Shown in pieces: positions 33,064-36,732 of a stretch of DNA of 36,732 nucleotides. Source of the DNA: Bacillota bacterium. Its GTDB lineage: Bacteria; Bacillota; Clostridia; Christensenellales; Aristaeellaceae. Every line of letters starts with the position of its first letter. Position 1 is the stretch's first letter. Location: NCBI GenBank assembly GCA_023396045.1, contig JAEWXD010000019.1, positions 1 through 36,732 on the forward strand. The letters run 5' to 3'. The translations under genes were made by a program, and so were the position numbers. The notes under the pieces were generated by a model. The model worked only from the letters and a program-made list of their open reading frames with translations, did no database searches and had not been told where the DNA came from.

Positions 33064-33382
33064 GACGCACCACCAATACAATACCGAAAAGCACCAAAAG
33101 CACTGCCAATATATTTTTAAAGCCTATACTTTCACCAAAGAGCAAAGCACCAAACAGCATGGCATAAATGAGCACCACACCCTTATTGGCATAAGCAGTA
33201 AACAGACTAATATGGTGTAAACTTTTTTGCCAAAGCAAAGCATAGACAAAGAGCAATACAAGCGCGCCCCCATAAAGTGCCAAGAAGGGCAAAGAAAACC
33301 CCGGGTGCTTGCCTGCAAACTTCATAAGCACAGCACTGCCTGCATAGAGCAAAAGGGCAAAGTTAAGGCTTAGGTAGGCCAT
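33056..33382 (-). CDS. SMR/EamA-type small membrane protein, flippase subunit 1 (ArnE/ArnF-like)
   Basis: A 108-residue protein with four hydrophobic helices: LNFALLLYAGSAVLMKFAG, FLALYGGALVLLFVYALLW, GVVLIYAMLFGALLFGE and ILAVLLVLFGIVLVV. The AGSAVLMKFAGK start and the YANKGVVLIYAMLFGALLFGE segment are typical of the SMR/EamA fold. Its ATG (33382) lies inside the 3' end of the GT2 gene (20-base overlap), so translation is coupled. With the next gene it should form a two-subunit flippase for a polyprenyl-phosphate sugar. Confidence 0.8.
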   Translation of the reverse strand: MAYLSLNFALLLYAGSAVLMKFAGKHPGFSLPFLALYGGALVLLFVYALLWQKSLHHISLFTAYANKGVVLIYAMLFGALLFGESIGFKNILAVLLVLFGIVLVVRHE

Positions 33383-34307
33383 CTACATTCACGCTTTCTT
33401 TAATAACATATTGTGGGCTTTGGTTTAAACAAATATAAATTCTGCCCACGTATTCCCCTATGAGCCCCAGCAACAGCAATATAAGCCCACCGACAAAGAG
33501 CATAACCGCCATTAAGGACGCATAGCCCGCTTGCATACCGGGGTGAAACAATTTTACACCAATAATATAAAGGCCATATAAAAAACCAATGAGGGCTGTG
33601 AGTGCGCCGGCATAGGTGCCAATGCGCAAGGGTTTTACAGAAAAAGCCGTAAAGCCGTTAAGCCACAGGGCAAGCAATTTGCGTACGGTGTAGCCACTTG
33701 CGCCTTGCCGGCGTGCTCTATGGTGCACCAAAACATCGCTTGCATTGATACTGGTGCGAAAAATAAGGCCGGCTAAGTAGGGATAAGCATTTTGGTAGCG
33801 TATCATTTCATCTACCACAAAGCGACGAAGCGCCATATAGCTGTTAGCTACAAGGCCGCGGGGCTTGCCTACAAGCTGCTCCATCATATAAAGGTTTACA
33901 CGGCTGCCCCAGTTTCTAAACTTGCTGTGCTGCTTTTGGTCGTATTTGGCAAAAACAACATCGTAACCTTCGTCTATTTTATCCACCAATTTATAGAGCT
34001 CATCGGCGGGTACTTGGCCATCGTCATCCAACACGATTACCATTTCACCTTGGGCAATGCGAAAGCCTGCCAAAATGGCGGCATGTTGCCCAAAATTTTT
34101 AGAAAACTTCAAGCCTTTAATTTTGGGATTGTTTTGTGCAAGCGCACGAATGCGGCCGAACACATTGTCGGGCGAGGCATCGCTTACCAAAATAATTTCA
34201 TAATCGAAACCCTCTCTTGTGGGGAGGGTGGCTTGCAGTTCTTCTACCACGGCATCTATGGTGTGCTCGGAACGATAGCAAGGTATAACAAACGAAAGTA
34301 AACGCAT
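33363..34307 (-). CDS. Polyprenyl-phosphate glycosyltransferase (ArnC/GtrB/DPM1-like GT2)
   Basis: A 314-residue GT2 enzyme with a cytoplasmic GT-A domain (1-225) and two C-terminal transmembrane helices (about 229-252 and 263-286). Visible: LSFVIPCYRSEHTI, ILVSDASPDN, KFSKNFGQHAAILAGF and the metal-binding IVLDDDGQVP (D94-D96), then GLIGEYVGRIYI after the helices. This layout is that of ArnC, GtrB and dolichol-phosphate mannose synthase, which load one sugar from a nucleotide donor onto undecaprenyl phosphate. AAGGA overlapping the wecE stop gives its ribosome binding site. Only 3 bases separate it from wecE, so dTDP-Fuc4N or a derivative is the likely donor (inference). Confidence 0.88.
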   Translation of the reverse strand: MRLLSFVIPCYRSEHTIDAVVEELQATLPTREGFDYEIILVSDASPDNVFGRIRALAQNNPKIKGLKFSKNFGQHAAILAGFRIAQGEMVIVLDDDGQVPADELYKLVDKIDEGYDVVFAKYDQKQHSKFRNWGSRVNLYMMEQLVGKPRGLVANSYMALRRFVVDEMIRYQNAYPYLAGLIFRTSINASDVLVHHRARRQGASGYTVRKLLALWLNGFTAFSVKPLRIGTYAGALTALIGFLYGLYIIGVKLFHPGMQAGYASLMAVMLFVGGLILLLLGLIGEYVGRIYICLNQSPQYVIKESVNVDGLPKP

Positions 34308-34310
34308 ATT

Positions 34311-35444
34311 TTATTTCCTTAAATAGTCTATAAGCACTTGGGCAATATAGCTTGCATCTTGGCTTGTTAAGCCATAGTAGAGTGGCAAGCGCAAAAGTTG
34401 TTCGCTGTGGGCGGTGGTATAAATATCTTCACCCGCAAATTCACCCAAGGTTTTGCCTGCAGGGGAAGAATGCAAGGGAATATAGTGGAACACGCTGTGT
34501 ATACCGTGCTCTTTTAAATATTCTATAGCTCTGCTTCTGTCTTCAATATCTTTACATTTTACATAGAACATATGGGCATTGTGTGTGCAATGGCTTGGAA
34601 TTTCCTGCAAGGCAATGCGCTCGCTTTGGGCAAGGGGCAAAAGTGCCTCTTGGTAAGTGTTCCATGCTTGCATACGGTTTTCTGTAATCAGCGTATGTTC
34701 TAACAATTGCGGGTATAGGTAGGCAGCGTTAAGCTCGCTTGGTAGATAGGAAGATCCAATATCCACCCAAGTATATTTATCTACAAAGCCACGGAAAAAA
34801 CGGCTTCGATTGGTACCTTTTTCACGAATGATTTCGGCACGCTCACCAAGCTCTTCGGTGCTGAGCAATATGGCACCGCCTTCCCCCATGGAGAAGTTTT
34901 TGGTTTCGTGGAAGGAAAAACAGCCAATATCGCCAATGGCGCCGGCTTGTTTGCCTTTGTAGGTGGAAGTAACGGCTTGAGCTGCGTCCTCCACCACGGC
35001 AAGATTGTGTTTTTTGGCAATTTGCTCAATGGTGTCCATTTCACAAACCACACCGGCATAATGCACAGGCACAATGGCACGGGTGCGCTTGGTAACGGCT
35101 TGCTCTATTTTGGTTTCGTCCATATTCATGGTGTCTGGGCGAACATCTATAAACACGCATTTTGCACCACGCAAAGCAAAAGCATTGGCAGTGGAAACAA
35201 AGGTAAAACTTGGCATAATCACTTCGTCGCCCGGCTGAATGTTAAGCAGTATAGCCGCCATTTCTAAGGCATGGGTGCAAGAAGTGGTCAGTAAGGCCTG
35301 TTTTGTGCCTGTCAATTCTTGCAAACGCTCATTGCAACGCTTGGTAAAAGCACCGTCGCCACAGATTTTGTGGCTTTGTATGGCCTCCATTACAGAAGCT
35401 GCTTCCTTGCCTATGCAGGGGGGAACATTAAAGGGATATTGCAT
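34311..35444 (-). CDS. wecE: dTDP-4-amino-4,6-dideoxygalactose transaminase
   Basis: A 377-residue DegT-family PLP enzyme very like E. coli WecE/RffA (376 residues): CGDGAFTKRCNE, PGDEVIMPSFTFVSTANAF, LRGAKCVFIDVRPDTMNMDE, VPVHYAGVVCEMDTI, the PLP lysine K182 in SFHETKNFSMGEGG, and EIIREKGTNRSRFFRG. It converts dTDP-4-keto-6-deoxyglucose plus glutamate to dTDP-Fuc4N. In E. coli the product goes to enterobacterial common antigen after acetylation by WecD. No WecD is next to it here. ATG 35444 is chosen: AGGA lies 6 bases upstream and it aligns with WecE, whereas an earlier ATG (35477) falls at the predicted transcription start. It heads the eight-gene operon. Confidence 0.94.
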   Translation of the reverse strand: MQYPFNVPPCIGKEAASVMEAIQSHKICGDGAFTKRCNERLQELTGTKQALLTTSCTHALEMAAILLNIQPGDEVIMPSFTFVSTANAFALRGAKCVFIDVRPDTMNMDETKIEQAVTKRTRAIVPVHYAGVVCEMDTIEQIAKKHNLAVVEDAAQAVTSTYKGKQAGAIGDIGCFSFHETKNFSMGEGGAILLSTEELGERAEIIREKGTNRSRFFRGFVDKYTWVDIGSSYLPSELNAAYLYPQLLEHTLITENRMQAWNTYQEALLPLAQSERIALQEIPSHCTHNAHMFYVKCKDIEDRSRAIEYLKEHGIHSVFHYIPLHSSPAGKTLGEFAGEDIYTTAHSEQLLRLPLYYGLTSQDASYIAQVLIDYLRK

Positions 35445-35482
35445 GATTTTTCCTCGATTTTTTCTATATTCATCCATTTAAT

Positions 35483-35511
35483 ATTATACTTTTTTGTGGA
35501 ATAAGTGTCAA
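35483..35511 (-). promoter_or_regulatory. Full-consensus promoter of the wecE operon
   Basis: TTGACA (35511-35506), 17-base spacer, TATAAT (35488-35483). Both hexamers are perfect. Transcription should begin near 35476, about 30 bases before ATG 35444. No operator-like repeat overlaps it. Confidence 0.9.
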
Positions 35512-35543
35512 TGAACGGGTGTAACAAATGGAGGCTCTTTTAA

Positions 35544-35594
35544 ATGAAAAATACTACCTGTATTATACTGCATTTTAATATATTGATAATGTAA
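35544..35594 (+). CDS. Possible 16-residue small ORF divergent from wecE
   Basis: ATG 35544 to TAA 35592-35594 encodes MKNTTCIILHFNILIM, with GGAGG 9 bases upstream. The peptide is hydrophobic and would fit a membrane microprotein, but no promoter is evident and the length is within what chance gives in AT-rich DNA. Confidence 0.2.
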   Translation: MKNTTCIILHFNILIM

Positions 35595-35622
35595 AAAGCT
35601 GCTGAAAAACGGTTTCAAATAC

Positions 35623-35660
35623 ATAATAACCCTCTCTGCCGCATGCAGGAGGGTTATTAT
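35623..35660 (-). terminator. Terminator after the secreted-protein gene
   Basis: Outer 12-bp stem ATAATAACCCTC (35623-35634) / GAGGGTTATTAT (35649-35660) with inner CTGC / GCAG and one bulged base. It lies 23 bases past the stop at 35684 and before the wecE promoter. Confidence 0.75.
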
Positions 35661-35683
35661 TATTTTTAATTATGTAGTTGCGT

Positions 35684-36226
35684 TTATTTTTGTATAGAAA
35701 CCAATGTGCAAGTACCATTTACAATTTCAATTGCCGTTTTTTCTTCCAGCACAATGTCTATAGATTGGTCCTTCTTTAACTCAAAAGATTTGATTGCTGT
35801 GCCATAATCTCCCAGGACTTTTACTTCGGTATTGATTAAATCACCCATTAAGCCACCCAAGGAATTCATGGCTTCACCATATTTTTTACTTTCTTCATCT
35901 TCACCCAATGCACCAAGTAAGCCACCCAAAGACGCATAGGCATCCCCTACTTGTTCGCCTTCATTGGCAGTACAGGTAATGGTATATTTTCCCGGCTTTA
36001 CATCTTGGCCAACAATATATTTCCTCTCAGAAAGGGTATAGCTGCTGCCTTCCAGCAAGCCACGTTTCGCCATTTCCTGTTGTACAGCAGTATATAACAT
36101 TTCTAAATCTTTATCCGAAAGCTTTTTAACATCCACCTTTGCTTTGCTTGCTGCAAAAGCTACATTACAAAACGCTAAACATAAAATAACAGTAAAACAA
36201 ATAATCCAAAATCGTTTCATAATCAT
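35684..36226 (-). CDS. Secreted protein of unknown function
   Basis: A 180-residue exported protein. The signal peptide RFWIICFTVILCLAFCNVAFA is followed by ASK, a good signal peptidase I site near residue 25. A helical segment (31-55: KKLSDKDLEMLYTAVQQEMAKRG) leads into ERKYIVGQDVKPGKYTITCT, a G-x-D-x-x-x-G-x-Y motif seen in small extracellular beta domains. The middle (90-130) is rich in Gly, Leu and Glu (LGGLLGALGEDEESKKYGEA, MNSLGGLMGDLI). No enzyme motif or cell-wall anchor is visible. Two starts are possible, ATG 36226 (GGAG 4 bases upstream) or ATG 36220 (10 bases); neither changes the mature protein. It is likely transcribed with the small membrane-protein gene 37 bases upstream. Confidence 0.75.
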   Translation of the reverse strand: MIMKRFWIICFTVILCLAFCNVAFAASKAKVDVKKLSDKDLEMLYTAVQQEMAKRGLLEGSSYTLSERKYIVGQDVKPGKYTITCTANEGEQVGDAYASLGGLLGALGEDEESKKYGEAMNSLGGLMGDLINTEVKVLGDYGTAIKSFELKKDQSIDIVLEEKTAIEIVNGTCTLVSIQK

Positions 36227-36263
36227 CGTTCTCCAAAAAATATGCTTTATTAAATCCGTAGAT

Positions 36264-36548
36264 CTATGGCTTAATTTTATTTATTTCTCTTAATATACTA
36301 TTGGCATTATAAAAATAAGATGCACCACCTAATATAATAACAATAGCAAAAATAATAAGACCTGTAACTATCCAACAAAAATAAGATCTTGCAAAACTTC
36401 TGCGGTTAATATGACTACTGTCCGAAGCAAAAACAATTAACAGTAGCCACCCAACCACCGGTATAGCAAACAAAAGGGTATAGCCTACATAGCCCCACGC
36501 AGTGATTGGCCTGAATTTTTGCTCTCCCTGGTAATCAAAATTACTCAT
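36264..36548 (-). CDS. Small two-helix membrane protein of unknown function
   Basis: A 94-residue protein with two transmembrane helices, about 17-40 (VGYTLLFAIPVVGWLLLIVFA) and 58-78 (YFCWIVTGLIIFAIVIILGG), joined by a basic loop containing SSHINRRSFARS. The layout PVVGWLLLIVFAF.. followed by INRRSFARSYF is common in small clostridial membrane proteins of unknown role. Start ATG 36548 is supported by AGGAG 10 bases upstream; a GTG at 36581 in the same frame has no ribosome binding site and would place that AGGAG inside the gene. It is upstream of, and in the same direction as, the secreted-protein gene. Confidence 0.75.
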   Translation of the reverse strand: MSNFDYQGEQKFRPITAWGYVGYTLLFAIPVVGWLLLIVFASDSSHINRRSFARSYFCWIVTGLIIFAIVIILGGASYFYNANSILREINKIKP

Positions 36549-36639
36549 TTTACTCAAACTCCTAAAAAATATTTTTTTCACGTATAAAACATCTCGTTAA
36601 AAAAGAATATTTATACTTTATATTCAATATTTTAAGTAT

Positions 36640-36732
<93 letters not shown>

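Overview
The window looks like a chromosomal contig end from a monoderm Bacillota, most likely a gut or animal-associated clostridium. The evidence is a class B sortase, a VanW/G5 envelope protein, a T-box threonyl-tRNA synthetase leader, Fur- and DtxR-family metal repressors, strong AGGAGG-type ribosome binding sites with occasional TTG starts, and dense operons with 1-23 bp overlaps. Base composition is moderately AT-rich. The assignment below phylum is a guess. I saw no rRNA, tRNA, CRISPR array, phage or transposase gene. The last 93 bases are pure G and look like a sequencing or assembly artefact.

Layout. 1-439 (minus): a PerR-like Fur regulator with a perfect palindromic operator, followed at the left edge by the first nine codons of another gene. 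744-4913: a divergent sugar pair, GH2 beta-galactosidase (minus) and an N-acetylhexosamine 1-kinase homologue (plus). 5102-10831 (minus): a six-gene operon, NUDIX hydrolase, GNAT acetyltransferase, asd, dapA, dapB and a class B sortase, so diaminopimelate synthesis and sortase are co-transcribed. 10986-16294 (minus): a five-gene surface-glycan operon under a full-consensus promoter (VioA-like sugar aminotransferase, GT2, Wzx flippase, PLP-dependent fold-II enzyme, ATP-grasp ligase). 16421-22493 (plus): VanW/G5 protein, DtxR-family repressor with a palindromic operator, exonuclease III plus acyltransferase-3, and a PfkB sugar kinase plus L-glyceraldehyde-3-phosphate reductase-type AKR. 22643-24844 (minus): thrS with its T-box leader. 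24919-25969 (minus): two tandem paralogous small secreted proteins, one broken by two single-base deficits in A6 tracts. 26201-27127 (minus): cysK. 27236-35444 (minus): an eight-gene operon under a second full-consensus promoter (wecE, ArnC-like GT2, two SMR-type flippase subunits, a GT-C-like membrane protein, a GH13 glucanohydrolase, ftsY, and a polytopic membrane protein with an acidic tail). 35684-36548 (minus): a secreted protein and a small membrane protein, both unassigned.

The most interesting biology is in the two glycan operons. The wecE operon holds every class of part used by the Gram-negative Arn (L-Ara4N) lipid A system: an amino-sugar maker, a polyprenyl-phosphate glycosyltransferase, a paired SMR flippase and a multi-membrane-span transferase. 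Its aminotransferase is WecE, which makes dTDP-4-amino-4,6-dideoxygalactose (Fuc4N). In a monoderm this suggests an uncharacterised outside-the-membrane decoration of a wall polymer or protein with a cationic Fuc4N sugar. The other operon pairs a VioA-like aminotransferase (dTDP-Qui4N type) with an ATP-grasp ligase and a D-cysteine desulfhydrase-like enzyme, suggesting a 4-amino sugar further modified with an amino acid. Neither operon holds dTDP-glucose genes, so the precursor must be made elsewhere. The sortase, the VanW protein and the dap genes fit the same theme of envelope construction.
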